DNA from: Martinezella rhizogenes
GTDB lineage: Bacteria > Pseudomonadota > Alphaproteobacteria > Rhizobiales > Rhizobiaceae
DNA: 64,000 nucleotides
NCBI RefSeq assembly: GCF_000799715.1
Contig: NZ_JUHG01000013.1
Location: forward strand, 124,001 to 188,000
Direction of reading: 5' to 3'
The notes beneath the pieces were generated by a model. That model was given only the letters and a program-made list of their open reading frames with translations. It searched no databases and was not told the origin of the DNA. Below, piece after piece: positions 16,994 to 26,116 of the stretch; positions within the stretch are counted from its first letter, which is position 1; every line of letters starts with the position of its first letter. A program made the position numbers and the translations under genes.

Positions 16994-18418
16994 ATGAAAA
17001 ATTCATCAGAAATTTGGGATGTGGTCGAAGCAAAGCGCCAGGCGTTCTTCGATCTTAGCGATCGCATCTGGGGCATTCCCGAGACCAATTATGAGGAGTT
17101 CCGCTCTGCGGCCGAGCACGAGCGGCTTCTCGAACAGGAAGGCTTTCGTGTTCACCGCAATATCGCCGGTCTACCGACGGCCGTCATGGGCGAAGCAGGC
17201 GAAGGCGGCCCGGTGATTGCCATTCTCGGCGAATTCGACGCCCTGCCCGGCCTTAGCCAGGAAGCGGGAATTGCCGAAGAGCGCCCGATCGTCGCCGGCG
17301 GCAACGGGCATGGGTGCGGCCACAATCTGCTCGGCTCAGGATCGATGCTGGCCGCAGCAGCCGTCAAGGATTACCTGGCTGCCAACGGCCTGAAAGGACG
17401 GGTCCGCTACTACGGCTGCCCGGCGGAAGAAGGCGGCTCGTCCAAGGGCTTCATGGTGCGCGCCGGCGTCTTTGATGATGTCGACATCGCCATTTCCTGG
17501 CATCCGGCAGCCTTTGCCGGCGTCAACAATCCGATCTCGCTGGCCTGCAACGAGATCAATTTTCATTTCTCCGGCCGTGCGTCGCATGCCTCGGCAACGC
17601 CTCATCTTGGCCGCAGCGCACTCGACGCGGTCGAGTTGATGAATGTCGGCGTCAATTACATGCGCGAGCACATGCCCTCGACGGCGCGTGTCCACTATGC
17701 CGTCACCGACACCGGTGGCAATGCACCGAATGTGGTGCAGGCGCGCGCGACCGTTCGCTATCTGGTGCGGGCGCGCACGCTTCCGGAATTGCTGACCCTT
17801 GTCGCACGGGTCAAAAAGGTCGCCGAGGGCGCGGCCCTGATGACGGAGACCACCGTGCGCAGCGAGATTATCAGCGGCGACGCCAATCTGGTCGGCAACA
17901 CGCCGCTGGAAGAGCTGATGTTTGCCAATCTCGAAAGGCTCGGACCGCCGGCCTATGACAGCACGGACGAGGAAACCGCTCGCAAATTCCAGGAGACCTT
18001 CAGCACGGAGGATATCGCCGCTTCCTATGGCCGCTTTGGCCTGAAGCCGAAGAAAGGCCAGGGGCTTTGCGATCTCGTCTTCCCGCTAGGTGCCGGCGAC
18101 GGGACGCTGGTCGGCTCCACGGACGTCGGCACGGTAAGCTGGGTCGTGCCCACCGTACAGATGCGCGGCGCCACTTATGCCATCGGCACACCAGGCCATT
18201 CCTGGCAACTGGTCGCGCAAGGAAAGCTTCCCGCCGCCCATAAGGGAATGGAGCATGCGGCCAAGATCATGGCGAGCACGGCACTCGATCTCCTCCTTGA
18301 CCCCGCCCGCATCGAGGCGGCCAAGGCGGATCACAAGGCTCGCCTCGAGGACACACCCTTCGTCAACCCGATCCCCGACGACGTGAAGCCGCCTTTGCCG
18401 GAGAATAGCCATGGTTGA
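16994..18418 (+). CDS. M20 family amidohydrolase, AbgB-like
   Basis: This 474-residue protein resembles AbgB, the p-aminobenzoyl-glutamate hydrolase subunit B, and related aminoacylases. GEFDALPGLSQEAG and GHGCGHNLLGSGS carry metal-ligand residues, YYGCPAEEGGSSKG the catalytic and ligand glutamates, and HASATPHLGRSALDAVELM the lid-domain histidine. It hydrolyses an N-acyl amino acid amide in the cytoplasm. It is the first gene of an operon with a complete HisJQMP-type importer, so the imported compound is probably an acylated or conjugated amino acid. No strong Shine-Dalgarno precedes the ATG. Confidence 0.9.
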   Translation: MKNSSEIWDVVEAKRQAFFDLSDRIWGIPETNYEEFRSAAEHERLLEQEGFRVHRNIAGLPTAVMGEAGEGGPVIAILGEFDALPGLSQEAGIAEERPIVAGGNGHGCGHNLLGSGSMLAAAAVKDYLAANGLKGRVRYYGCPAEEGGSSKGFMVRAGVFDDVDIAISWHPAAFAGVNNPISLACNEINFHFSGRASHASATPHLGRSALDAVELMNVGVNYMREHMPSTARVHYAVTDTGGNAPNVVQARATVRYLVRARTLPELLTLVARVKKVAEGAALMTETTVRSEIISGDANLVGNTPLEELMFANLERLGPPAYDSTDEETARKFQETFSTEDIAASYGRFGLKPKKGQGLCDLVFPLGAGDGTLVGSTDVGTVSWVVPTVQMRGATYAIGTPGHSWQLVAQGKLPAAHKGMEHAAKIMASTALDLLLDPARIEAAKADHKARLEDTPFVNPIPDDVKPPLPENSHG

Positions 18419-18488
18419 TGCCGTGGCCCCGTCGACAAACGAGATCATGAGCATGTCGCCGTACGGTGACTGGCTGGCCCGACAATGA
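18411..18488 (+). CDS. Possible 25-residue coupling ORF between hydrolase and permease genes
   Basis: A short frame from ATG 18411 encodes 25 residues (MVDAVAPSTNEIM... ending WLARQ). Its start overlaps the last codons of the M20 gene, and its TGA overlaps the permease ATG as ATGA. It fills the only gap between the two genes and would let ribosomes pass from one to the next. No known domain is seen; it may be a translational-coupling leader or chance. Confidence 0.35.
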   Translation: MVDAVAPSTNEIMSMSPYGDWLARQ

Positions 18489-19204
18489 ACCAGCCGGGTT
18501 TCTTCGACATCTTAAGCTTTGGACCCGACGGCTGGGCGAAGGCATTGCTGGCCGGCGCCTGGATGACTGTTCTCATCGCCATTACCGGCTATGCCATCGG
18601 CATTGTCATCGGCGGCTTTGGTTCCTGGGCCAAGGTCTCGGGCGGCCGCACCACCCGCATTGTCGCCGATACCTATACGACCGTGCTTCGTGGCATTCCG
18701 GATCTGCTGGTCATCTATCTTCTCTATTTCGGTGGCAGCGCCGCTGTCACGGCAATGGGCCGCCTGTTCGGCGCGGAGGGCTTTGTCGGCTTTCCGGGCT
18801 TTCTGGCGGGCTCGCTGGCCGTCGGCATTACGTCGGGCGCGCAACAGACGGAAGTCTTTCGCGGTGCCTTCAAGGCCGTGCACCGTGGTGAAATCGAGGC
18901 GGCGATCGCTTGCGGCATGTCGCGTTGGCTGCGCTTCCGGCGCATCGTCGCACCACTCACCTTGCGCCACGCCCTGCCCGGCCTCGGCAATGTCTGGCAG
19001 GTGGTGCTGAAGGAATCAGCATTGGTCTCGATCACCGGCGTTGCCGAACTGTTGCGTCAGGCTCAGGTCGGCGCCGGCTCCACCGGCCTCCCCTTCGATT
19101 TCTATCTGATTGCCGGGCTGCTTTATCTCGCCATCTCGACGGTATCGGGCGTGTTGATGCGTCAGGCGGAACGCTACTTCAACCGCGGCGTCAGGAGGGT
19201 CTGA
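18485..19204 (+). CDS. Polar amino acid-type ABC transporter permease (HisQ/OccQ class)
   Basis: This 239-residue permease begins MNQPGFFDILSFGPDGWAK, the style of octopine/histidine-type HisQ proteins. It has several membrane helices and an EAA loop GEIEAAIACGMSRWLRFRRIVAPL. VLRGIPDLLVIYLLYFGG is the conserved core helix. Its stop shares one base with the ATG of the next permease gene. It should form the channel with the 19204-19929 product. Confidence 0.93.
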   Translation: MNQPGFFDILSFGPDGWAKALLAGAWMTVLIAITGYAIGIVIGGFGSWAKVSGGRTTRIVADTYTTVLRGIPDLLVIYLLYFGGSAAVTAMGRLFGAEGFVGFPGFLAGSLAVGITSGAQQTEVFRGAFKAVHRGEIEAAIACGMSRWLRFRRIVAPLTLRHALPGLGNVWQVVLKESALVSITGVAELLRQAQVGAGSTGLPFDFYLIAGLLYLAISTVSGVLMRQAERYFNRGVRRV

Positions 19205-19929
19205 TGGACTGGAATTTCCTCAGCGAAACCTTCGTCAGCCTGATCGCGGCCATTCCGCTGACGCTCTCGCTCGCCGGCCTGTCGATCCTCTTCGGCGCGG
19301 TGCTGGCGCTGGGCCTCGCCGTGGCGCGTCTTTCAGGCGTTACGGCGCTCGACGGGTTCGCCCGCTTCTATGTCTTCCTTTTCCGTGGCACGCCGCTGCT
19401 CGTGCAGATCTTCCTGATCTACTATGGCCTCGGTCAATTCCCGGCGGTTCGCCATAGCATTTTATGGCCGATCCTACGCCAACCCTATTGGTGCGCCGTT
19501 TTGGCGCTCACGCTGAACACCGCTGCCTATGCCAGCGAGATCATTCGCGGCGGCCTGCTGTCGGTGCCGCATGGTCAGATCGAGGCGGCGCGGGCGTGCG
19601 GCATGGGGCGCTTCATGCAGTTTCGACGCATCATCTGGCCACTCGCCATCCGCCAGGCGCTGCCGGGCTACGGCAACGAGATGATCTCCATGGTCAAGGC
19701 GACCTCGCTTGCCTCCATCATCACCTTGATGGAAGTGACCGGCGTTGCCGCCAAGCTCATTTCGGAGACCTACCGCGCCATCGAGGTCTTCATCGTTGCC
19801 GGCGCGATCTATCTCGCCATCAACTTCCTGCTGACCCGCCTCATCCAACTGCTCGAATATTGGCTGAGCCCGCATCTGCGCCAGCCGCGCCCCTTGCTCA
19901 TACCGACCACCGAAGGAGATGCGCCATGA
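19204..19929 (+). CDS. Polar amino acid-type ABC transporter permease (HisM/OccM class)
   Basis: The frame is open from 18910, but that part overlaps the previous permease gene. The start at ATG 19204, in a TGATG junction, gives 241 residues beginning [21 protein letters not shown]. The EAA loop [24 protein letters not shown] and the [20 protein letters not shown] helix are typical of HisM. The stop overlaps the ATPase gene by four bases. Confidence 0.93.
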   Translation: MDWNFLSETFVSLIAAIPLTLSLAGLSILFGAVLALGLAVARLSGVTALDGFARFYVFLFRGTPLLVQIFLIYYGLGQFPAVRHSILWPILRQPYWCAVLALTLNTAAYASEIIRGGLLSVPHGQIEAARACGMGRFMQFRRIIWPLAIRQALPGYGNEMISMVKATSLASIITLMEVTGVAAKLISETYRAIEVFIVAGAIYLAINFLLTRLIQLLEYWLSPHLRQPRPLLIPTTEGDAP

Positions 19930-20690
19930 CCGACACGGCTCCCGCGCTCAGCGTCCGGAACCTGCACAAGAGCTTCGGTCCGGTCGAAGTCCTCAAGGGC
20001 ATATCGCTCGACGCCCAGCAGGGCGATGTCATCTCCATTCTCGGCTCTTCCGGTTCGGGTAAGTCGACCTTCCTTCGCTGCATCAACATGCTGGAAACGC
20101 CGGATTCCGGAGATATCACGGTGGCCGGCGAAACCATCCACATGCAGTCCGGCCGCAAGGGCAACCGCCCGACCGATCGACGGCAAGTGGATCGCATCCG
20201 CTCCAGGCTCGGCATGGTTTTCCAGAGCTTCAACCTCTGGAGCCACAAGACGGTTCTGGAAAACATCATCGAAGCACCCGTTCATGTGCAGCGCCGCCCG
20301 AAGGCGGAATGCATCGAGGAGGCCGAGGCACTGCTGGCCAAGGTCGGCATCGCCGACAAGCGCAACCATTATCCCTCGCATCTTTCCGGCGGACAGCAGC
20401 AGCGCGCGGCCATTGCCCGCGCGCTTGCTATGCAGCCGAAGGTGATGCTGTTCGACGAGCCGACATCGGCGCTCGACCCGGAGCTGGTCGGCGAAGTCCT
20501 GCGCGTCATGCGTGGGCTTGCAGAGGAAGGACGCACCATGCTGGTCGTCACCCATGAGATGGGTTTTGCCCGCGACGTCTCCAGCCGCGTGATCTTCGTC
20601 CATCAGGGATTGATCGAGGAAGACGGGAAGCCGCACGAGGTTTTCGCCAATTCGAAATCGGAGCGATTCCGCCAGTTCATTTCCAAATAA
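19926..20690 (+). CDS. Polar amino acid-type ABC transporter ATP-binding protein (HisP/OccP class)
   Basis: A 254-residue ATPase from ATG 19926, which overlaps the preceding stop. Walker [10 protein letters not shown] is at residues 40-48, followed by a Q-loop [16 protein letters not shown], signature LSGGQQQR, Walker [15 protein letters not shown] and H-loop VVTHEM. The HisP-like insertion [20 protein letters not shown] suggests basic amino acid or opine transport. It couples ATP hydrolysis to the two permeases just upstream. Confidence 0.95.
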   Translation: MTDTAPALSVRNLHKSFGPVEVLKGISLDAQQGDVISILGSSGSGKSTFLRCINMLETPDSGDITVAGETIHMQSGRKGNRPTDRRQVDRIRSRLGMVFQSFNLWSHKTVLENIIEAPVHVQRRPKAECIEEAEALLAKVGIADKRNHYPSHLSGGQQQRAAIARALAMQPKVMLFDEPTSALDPELVGEVLRVMRGLAEEGRTMLVVTHEMGFARDVSSRVIFVHQGLIEEDGKPHEVFANSKSERFRQFISK

Positions 20691-20726
20691 ACCACCTATA
20701 CGACCACAAAAAGGGGAACGACTACA

Positions 20727-21584
20727 ATGAAATATCTAATTTCTCTCATGAAGGCCTTCAGCCTTCTGACACTGATCTTCGTGTCCGCCGTCGCGCATGC
20801 CGACGAGAAGAAATGGACGCATGTGACGATCGCCACCGAAGGTGAATTCCGTCCATGGAACTTCACCAAGTCGGACGGCACACTGGACGGCTACGAAATC
20901 GACCTGATCAAATATCTCTGCGCCCACATGAAGGTGGAATGCACGACCGTCGTCCAGTCCTTCGACGGCATGATCCCGGCTCTGCAGGCCGGCAAGTTCG
21001 ACGCCATCATCTCGGGCATGTCGGCGACGCCAAAGCGCGAGGAAGTCATCGCCTTTAGCGATTCCTACGGCACGACCGGCCAGACTTTCGCCACGCTGAA
21101 ATCCGATCCGTTGGCGCAAATGCCGCTGAAAGACCAGGTCTTCTCGCTCGGATCAAACGAGCAGGGCGCGATCGACGCGCTCAAGCAGCTCGAGCCCCTG
21201 TTGAAAGGCAAGACCATCGGCGTCCAGACGGCCTCGATCGCCGAAAATTTCCTGCAGAAATACCTGAAGGACGTCGTCACCATCCAGGAATACAAGACGA
21301 CCGAGCAACACGATCTTGACCTCAAGGCCGGCCGCGTCGACCTGATCATGGCCTCCACCGCCTATCTGTCGACGGCTGCGTCCAAGCCCGGCAATGAGGA
21401 TTTCGCGCTGACCGGTCCGCGCTTCCAGGGCGGTCTGCTCGGACGCGGCAGCTCCGTTGGCCTGCGTAAGACCGATCCGGAACTGAAGGCGCTGTTCAAC
21501 GACGCCATCGTCGCCGCCAAGGCCGACGGAACGATCGCAAAACTCTCGCAGAAATGGTTCGGCTTCGACGTGACGCCGCGTTGA
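20727..21584 (+). CDS. Periplasmic amino acid/opine-type binding protein
   Basis: This 285-residue SBP_bac_3 protein has a signal peptide (FSLLTLIFVSAVAHA, cleavage before DEKKW). EGEFRPWNFTKSDGTLDGYEIDLIKYLC and DGMIPALQAGKFDAIISGMSATPKRE match the HisJ/OccT/lysine-arginine-ornithine group, including the carboxylate-binding arginine. GGGGAACG precedes the ATG. Unusually, it is the last transporter gene, 36 bases after the ATPase. Its ligand is probably the substrate of the AbgB-like hydrolase encoded in the same operon. Confidence 0.93.
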   Translation: MKYLISLMKAFSLLTLIFVSAVAHADEKKWTHVTIATEGEFRPWNFTKSDGTLDGYEIDLIKYLCAHMKVECTTVVQSFDGMIPALQAGKFDAIISGMSATPKREEVIAFSDSYGTTGQTFATLKSDPLAQMPLKDQVFSLGSNEQGAIDALKQLEPLLKGKTIGVQTASIAENFLQKYLKDVVTIQEYKTTEQHDLDLKAGRVDLIMASTAYLSTAASKPGNEDFALTGPRFQGGLLGRGSSVGLRKTDPELKALFNDAIVAAKADGTIAKLSQKWFGFDVTPR

Positions 21585-21598
21585 GATCTTTCTCCTAA

Positions 21599-21632
21599 GA
21601 ACGGTCGCCTTTCGGGTGACCGTTCCTTGGTT
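21599..21632 (+). terminator. Hairpin after the binding-protein gene
   Basis: An eight-base perfect stem, GAACGGTC (21599-21606) with GACCGTTC (21618-21625), begins 15 bases after the binding-protein stop. The tail after it is only weakly T-rich (CTTGGTT), so it may be a modest terminator or a 3' stabiliser. Confidence 0.5.
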
Positions 21633-21751
21633 ATAGCGGAAAATGCAACGATAGTTCTTGCGCCTCCATCCGCGCGGGCGTTATCCATTATGACAAAAGA
21701 GGCCCATTAACGCGGACCGCCAGCATTGCGGCTTGAAGGTGAGAGCAGAGA

Positions 21752-22522
21752 ATGACGAGACCCGTGATCGGCGTCATCGGGAACGCCCGCATTGTGGAGA
21801 GCCGTTTCGCCGCTCAGCTTGTCGGAGATAATAATCTACGGGCCATAACCGAAGTCGCTGGCGCTCTGCCATTGATGTTCGCCGGCAGCCCGAGCCTCAC
21901 CGACATTCAGGATCTATTGGCCATCGTCGACGGCGTGTTGCTGACGGGCGCCAGAGCCAATGTGCATCCCAGCCACTTCAACACCGAGCCCAATCCTAAG
22001 CATGAGCCGTATGACGAGGACCGCGACGCCGTGGCGCTGCCACTGATCCGGGCCTGTGTCGAGCGCGGCTTGCCCATCTTCGGCATATGCCGCGGCTTTC
22101 AGGAAATGAATGTGGCGGCCGGCGGCTCGCTGCATCCGGAGATTCGCGAATTGCCGGGACGCATGAACCATCGGATGCCGCGTCTAGAGAACGGTGAAAT
22201 TCATCCCGATCTGGAGGTGGTTTTTGCCGATCGCCACGATGTTCGGCTCGTGCCGGGCGGAACGTTCGCTCGCATTTTCGGCCGAGACGTGATCCGGGTG
22301 AACTCCCTGCATGGTCAAGGCGTGCTTGAACTTGGCGAACAGGTGGTTGCGGAAGGGATTGCCGAGGATGGTACGATCGAGGCGATCCGCTTCAAGGACG
22401 CTCGGGAATTTGCACTCGGCGTGCAATGGCACGCCGAGCACGATCCGCAAACCAATCCCGTGAATCGTGCCTTGTTCCAGGCGTTCGGTGATGCGGTGAG
22501 ACGGCACAAGAGCAACCGTTAG
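21752..22522 (+). CDS. Gamma-glutamyl-gamma-aminobutyrate hydrolase family protein (PuuD-like)
   Basis: This 256-residue class I glutamine-amidotransferase-like hydrolase has nucleophile Cys113 in GICRGFQEMN and the His/Glu pair in VQWHAEHD. DGVLLTGARANVHPSHFN is the family's substrate-loop region. PuuD members cleave gamma-glutamyl amide bonds such as gamma-Glu-GABA. It is downstream of, and probably functionally linked to, the AbgB/HisJQMP operon, although a hairpin and 167 bases separate them. The gamma-glutamyl link makes a glutamyl conjugate a plausible imported substrate. Confidence 0.92.
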   Translation: MTRPVIGVIGNARIVESRFAAQLVGDNNLRAITEVAGALPLMFAGSPSLTDIQDLLAIVDGVLLTGARANVHPSHFNTEPNPKHEPYDEDRDAVALPLIRACVERGLPIFGICRGFQEMNVAAGGSLHPEIRELPGRMNHRMPRLENGEIHPDLEVVFADRHDVRLVPGGTFARIFGRDVIRVNSLHGQGVLELGEQVVAEGIAEDGTIEAIRFKDAREFALGVQWHAEHDPQTNPVNRALFQAFGDAVRRHKSNR

Positions 22523-22550
22523 CCAGTGTTGCGAAATCAGATCATGTAAA

Positions 22551-23585
22551 TCAGGTAAGCGGCGGATTCAGTTTGGCAAATCCTTCCTGGTTTCTGTAGG
22601 GAAAATATGGATAGGGCGACATCACCACGCTCACCTTATCAAGTTTGCCAACCTGCTCTTTCGACAGCGACCAGCCGACGGCTCCGAGGTTCTGACGAAG
22701 CTGCTCCTCGTTTCGCGCGCCGATGATGACGCTTGAGACAGTCGGGCGGCCTACGAGCCAGTTGATGGCGATCTGCGGCACGGTTTTGCCCGTCTCGGCC
22801 GCGATCTCTTCAAGCACCTCGACAATATCAAAGAGCTTCTCGTCATCCACCGGCGGGCCGAAGCTAGCCGTTTCGTGCAGTCGGCTTTTCTCGGGAAGAG
22901 GCTGGCCACGGCGGATCTTGCCCGTCAGCCGACCCCAGGCAAGCGGGCTCCAGACGAGCGCGCCGACATTCTGATCGGCGGCAAGCGGCATCAACTCCCA
23001 TTCATAGTCGCGGCCCGCAAGCGAGTAGTAGACCTGGTGGGCGACATAGCGGGGATAGGCATGCCTCTCCGAGACCGCCAGCGACTTCATCAGCTCCCAG
23101 CCGGCGAAATTGGAGGCGCCGACATAGCGGAGTTTTCCCGCCGTCACGAGGCCGTCGAGTGTGGAGAGCACTTCCTCGACCGGCGTCGAGGCATCGAAGG
23201 CGTGCAATTGCAGCAGGTCGATATAGTCGGTTCCGAGACGGCGCAGGGCGTCGTCCACGGATCTGATCAGCCGGGAGCGCGACGTACCCCAATCGGCAGG
23301 TCCGTCGCCGGTGGGGAGCGCCGTCTTGGTCGAGATCAGGACGGCATCGCGCCTCCCCCGGATTGCCTGCCCGAGCACGTCCTCCGATGCGCCGGCGGAG
23401 TAGACATCCGCCGTATCGAAGAGATTGACGCCTGCCTCCAGGCAAATATCGACAAGACGGCGTGCTTCCACCGCGTCGGTCGTCCCCCAGGCGCCAAACA
23501 GCGGACCACTGCCGCCGAAGGTGCCGGCCCCAAAGCTCAAGACCGGCACCCGAAGGCCGGATGCGCCGAGATTTCTGTATTCCAT
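22551..23585 (-). CDS. Aldo/keto reductase
   Basis: A 344-residue AKR starting MEYRNLGASGLRVPVLSFGAGTFGGSG; AGGAGAC lies upstream of ATG 23585, while the longer open frame has no site. The tetrad is seen in LFDTADVYSAG (Asp, Tyr), LISTKTALP (Lys) and LLQLHAFD (His). The NADPH end is VIIGARNEEQLRQNLGA. It is divergent from a LysR gene with a 93-base promoter region between them, so that regulator probably controls it. The substrate is unknown; such pairs often respond to aldehydes or quinones. Confidence 0.92.
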   Translation of the reverse strand: MEYRNLGASGLRVPVLSFGAGTFGGSGPLFGAWGTTDAVEARRLVDICLEAGVNLFDTADVYSAGASEDVLGQAIRGRRDAVLISTKTALPTGDGPADWGTSRSRLIRSVDDALRRLGTDYIDLLQLHAFDASTPVEEVLSTLDGLVTAGKLRYVGASNFAGWELMKSLAVSERHAYPRYVAHQVYYSLAGRDYEWELMPLAADQNVGALVWSPLAWGRLTGKIRRGQPLPEKSRLHETASFGPPVDDEKLFDIVEVLEEIAAETGKTVPQIAINWLVGRPTVSSVIIGARNEEQLRQNLGAVGWSLSKEQVGKLDKVSVVMSPYPYFPYRNQEGFAKLNPPLT

Positions 23586-23678
23586 GGCTCTGTCTCCTGT
23601 TGTTCCAACTGAGATAGACGCTCCATCCAACGTGATATAGATTGCCCATAAGAAACTCATTTGTGATTTGAATTCATC

Positions 23679-24581
23679 ATGAGCCGTCAGGACATTAATC
23701 GCTCCGGTGAGATGGAAGTCTTCGTGCGCGCGGTCGAGCTTGGTGGCTTCACCGCCGCGGCGACCGCCTGCCGCATGACGCCATCCGCCGTCAGCAAGCT
23801 GGTTTCACGTCTCGAGGCCCGATTGGGCGCGCGGCTCATCAACCGCTCGACCCGACGGCTGCAACTGACACCGGAGGGATGCGCCTTTTATGAGCGCAGC
23901 ATAGCGATCCTTGCCGACATCGCCGAGGCCGAGCGCTATGCCTCGGCGGGCGAGCAGGCTGCGGGGCCTATCCGCATCAATACCAGCGGCTCCTTCGGCA
24001 ACCACGTACTGGCGCCGCTCATTCCGTCGTTCATGGCGCTATACCCCGCCGTCTCGCTTGAGATCGTTCACACCGACAGGGTCGTGGATCTGATGGAGGA
24101 GCGGGCCGACGTTGCGATCCGCACCGGTCCGCTCAAGAATTCCAGCCTGACTGCCCGCAAACTCGGCACGACCCGCAAGATCATCGTCGCCTCCCCAGAC
24201 TACCTCCAACGTCGTGGCACGCCAAGATCGATCGACGAACTGCAAAAGCACTGCCGTATCGGCTTTGCCTACGCACGCGCCGTGGAGGGATGGCCGCTGC
24301 TAAGCGCCGGCAAAACGATGACGGTTCCTGTTACACCAGGCCTGCAAGTCGACGATGGCGAGGCCATGCGCCATCTAGCGCTTACGGGTGCCGGCCTGGC
24401 ACGGCTTCCCGCATTCACGGTCAAGGCTGATATCGAATCAGGCCATCTGGCGCCCGTGCTTGAGGACATCAATCCGGGCGATATCGAGGAATTCTATGCC
24501 GTCCATATCGGCCAGGGCGGTCCGTTGCCGACTCGCGTCCGGGCGCTGCTGGATTTCCTGCACGACAACGTCAGGCTGTGA
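23679..24581 (+). CDS. LysR family transcriptional regulator
   Basis: This 300-residue regulator has an N-terminal winged helix (EMEVFVRAVELGGFTAAATACRMTPSAVSKLVSRLEARLGARLINRSTRRLQLT) and a LysR substrate-binding domain of the subgroup that commonly sits beside oxidoreductase genes (IRINTSGSFGNHVLAPLIPSFMALYP). It is transcribed away from the aldo/keto reductase, the classical LysR arrangement, and is expected to activate or repress that gene and itself. No effector can be assigned. Confidence 0.93.
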   Translation: MSRQDINRSGEMEVFVRAVELGGFTAAATACRMTPSAVSKLVSRLEARLGARLINRSTRRLQLTPEGCAFYERSIAILADIAEAERYASAGEQAAGPIRINTSGSFGNHVLAPLIPSFMALYPAVSLEIVHTDRVVDLMEERADVAIRTGPLKNSSLTARKLGTTRKIIVASPDYLQRRGTPRSIDELQKHCRIGFAYARAVEGWPLLSAGKTMTVPVTPGLQVDDGEAMRHLALTGAGLARLPAFTVKADIESGHLAPVLEDINPGDIEEFYAVHIGQGGPLPTRVRALLDFLHDNVRL

Positions 24582-24606
24582 GGAGCCTGCTTGGCTTACG
24601 GCGCAT

Positions 24607-25266
24607 TCAGAGCGCCGGCTGCTTGGTCTTGCGCAAATAGGGTAGCACGGTATCGAACGAGCCGAAGCGGCTGATGGCGTCCTCGTTGGATACGGCGGCG
24701 GTGATGATGACATCCTCGCCCTGCTGCCAATTGGCCGGCGTGGCGACCTGATGCTTGGCGGTCAGCTGGATGGAGTCGATGGCGCGGAGGATTTCATTGA
24801 AGTTCCGGCCCGTCGTCATCGGATAGGTGAGGATCAGCTTGATCTTCTTGTCGGCTCCGATGACGAAGACGGAACGCACGGTAGCATTGTCGGCGGGCGT
24901 ACGCCCTTCGGAGCTTTCACCGGCGCCAGCCGGCAGCATATCGTAGAGCTTGGCGACCTTGAGATCCTTGTCGCCGATCAGCGGATATTCGACATCGAAA
25001 CCGGTAGCCGTCTTGATGTCGCCCTTCCATTTCGCATGGCTTTCGACCGGATCGACGGAAATGCCAATGACCTTGACGCCGCGCTTTGCGAATTCCTGCT
25101 CCAGTCCCGCCATCGCCCCGAGTTCGGTCGTGCAGACCGGCGTGAAATTCTTGGGGTGCGAGAACAGCACGGCCCAGCCATTGCCGATCCAGTCATGGAA
25201 CTGGATCGCGCCCTGAGACGTGTCGGCGGTAAAGTCGGGCGCGATATCGTTGATACGCAGGCTCAT
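24607..25266 (-). CDS. 1-Cys peroxiredoxin (Prx6/AhpC-TSA family)
   Basis: This 219-residue peroxiredoxin starts at ATG 25266 with GGAGG nearby. The peroxidatic cysteine is in FTPVCTTELG at about residue 47, after HPKNFT. The C-terminal extension (TGRNFNEILRAIDSIQLTAKHQVATPANW) is that of the Prx6 class, and no resolving cysteine is visible. It reduces hydrogen peroxide and organic peroxides in the cytoplasm with an external thiol donor. It is monocistronic and converges on the LysR gene at 24581. Confidence 0.94.
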   Translation of the reverse strand: MSLRINDIAPDFTADTSQGAIQFHDWIGNGWAVLFSHPKNFTPVCTTELGAMAGLEQEFAKRGVKVIGISVDPVESHAKWKGDIKTATGFDVEYPLIGDKDLKVAKLYDMLPAGAGESSEGRTPADNATVRSVFVIGADKKIKLILTYPMTTGRNFNEILRAIDSIQLTAKHQVATPANWQQGEDVIITAAVSNEDAISRFGSFDTVLPYLRKTKQPAL

Positions 25267-25375
25267 GGTCAATCCTCCAAATATCGGGTCGCCGCAGTCA
25301 AATGGCTGGCAACAAACGTCGGGCAAAAGAAATTCACCGCAGAATGACGGTGAATACTGTCAAAGAAAAGCTTCC

Positions 25376-25960
25376 TCACGCGGTCGCAGCAGTCACGGAT
25401 GGAGAAACATGCGGTCTCCGGTGCCTACAACGCGCCTTCAACGTCTCCAGAAGAGCATACCCGCTCGGCCAACGCCCGAAACCGCTTGCGACATTGATAT
25501 GGCCGGCAAGGCCGATATTCTTGATGTCGGAATTCCAGAGGCGCCCAAACATCGTAAGGCGGTCGAGCGTCATATAGATATCGTTCAGGCTGCCGATCGT
25601 CATGCTGGGAAATGGCAGGGTTTCGGTGGGCATGGTGCCGAAGGAGACATGCCCCGCATGCAGCGTTTCCGTCGTCGGGAGATCACAAGGCGCAACGAGC
25701 AGCGCGCCCTTGACGCGGCACGCAGCCGGCCGGCTCGCCAGTTGGGCGGCCAGCAGGCAGCCGAGACTATGAGCAACGATATAGGCGTCGCCCGCTTCTT
25801 CCAGTGCCGCTTCGAGCTTCTCCATCCAATCACGAAGGTTGGGATGATCCCAGTCGTCCTGGTCCACCACATGGCCGTCCGGCTGATCCTGCAGCCAATA
25901 GCGCTGCCAATGCCCTTCCCCCGACCCGAACAGGCCCGGCAATATCAGCACCCTGCTCAT
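25376..25960 (-). CDS. RBBP9/YdeN family alpha/beta hydrolase
   Basis: A small serine hydrolase of 194 residues. It starts MSRVLILPGLFGSGEGHWQRYW, with the nucleophile in VAHSLGC, the acid in IGSLNDIYM and the histidine in LAGHINVASGFGRWPSG. These match the RBBP9 family; bacterial members are uncharacterised esterases or amidases. Its ATG directly follows the stop of a 47-residue membrane-protein gene, so it ends a compact three-gene unit with two small proteins. The C-terminus ends in a basic, low-complexity tail. Confidence 0.9.
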   Translation of the reverse strand: MSRVLILPGLFGSGEGHWQRYWLQDQPDGHVVDQDDWDHPNLRDWMEKLEAALEEAGDAYIVAHSLGCLLAAQLASRPAACRVKGALLVAPCDLPTTETLHAGHVSFGTMPTETLPFPSMTIGSLNDIYMTLDRLTMFGRLWNSDIKNIGLAGHINVASGFGRWPSGYALLETLKARCRHRRPHVSPSVTAATA

Positions 25961-26104
25961 TCAGAACGCCCCCACCACGAGCGCGAACAGAAAGACGAAG
26001 GAGGAGACGACAGTGCAAATTTCGACGCCGCGAACAAGACGGGAGCGAATGTCACTCGGCACGCGCCTTACAACCGGTCGCCGGAGATCGAAAGCCAGAG
26101 CCAT
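25961..26104 (-). CDS. Small single-pass membrane protein, 47 residues, unrecognised
   Basis: Reading from ATG 26104 to TGA 25961 gives MALAFDLRRPVVRR..., a basic N-terminal half rich in arginine and a hydrophobic C-terminal helix (TVVSSFVFLFALVVGAF). By the positive-inside rule the basic part faces the cytoplasm. AGAGGAA lies at the right distance upstream and overlaps the end of the preceding small gene. The stop abuts the ATG of the RBBP9-like hydrolase gene. Gene order and ribosome site support it; no family is recognised. Confidence 0.6.
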   Translation of the reverse strand: MALAFDLRRPVVRRVPSDIRSRLVRGVEICTVVSSFVFLFALVVGAF

Positions 26105-26116
26105 CGCGCGTTCCTC

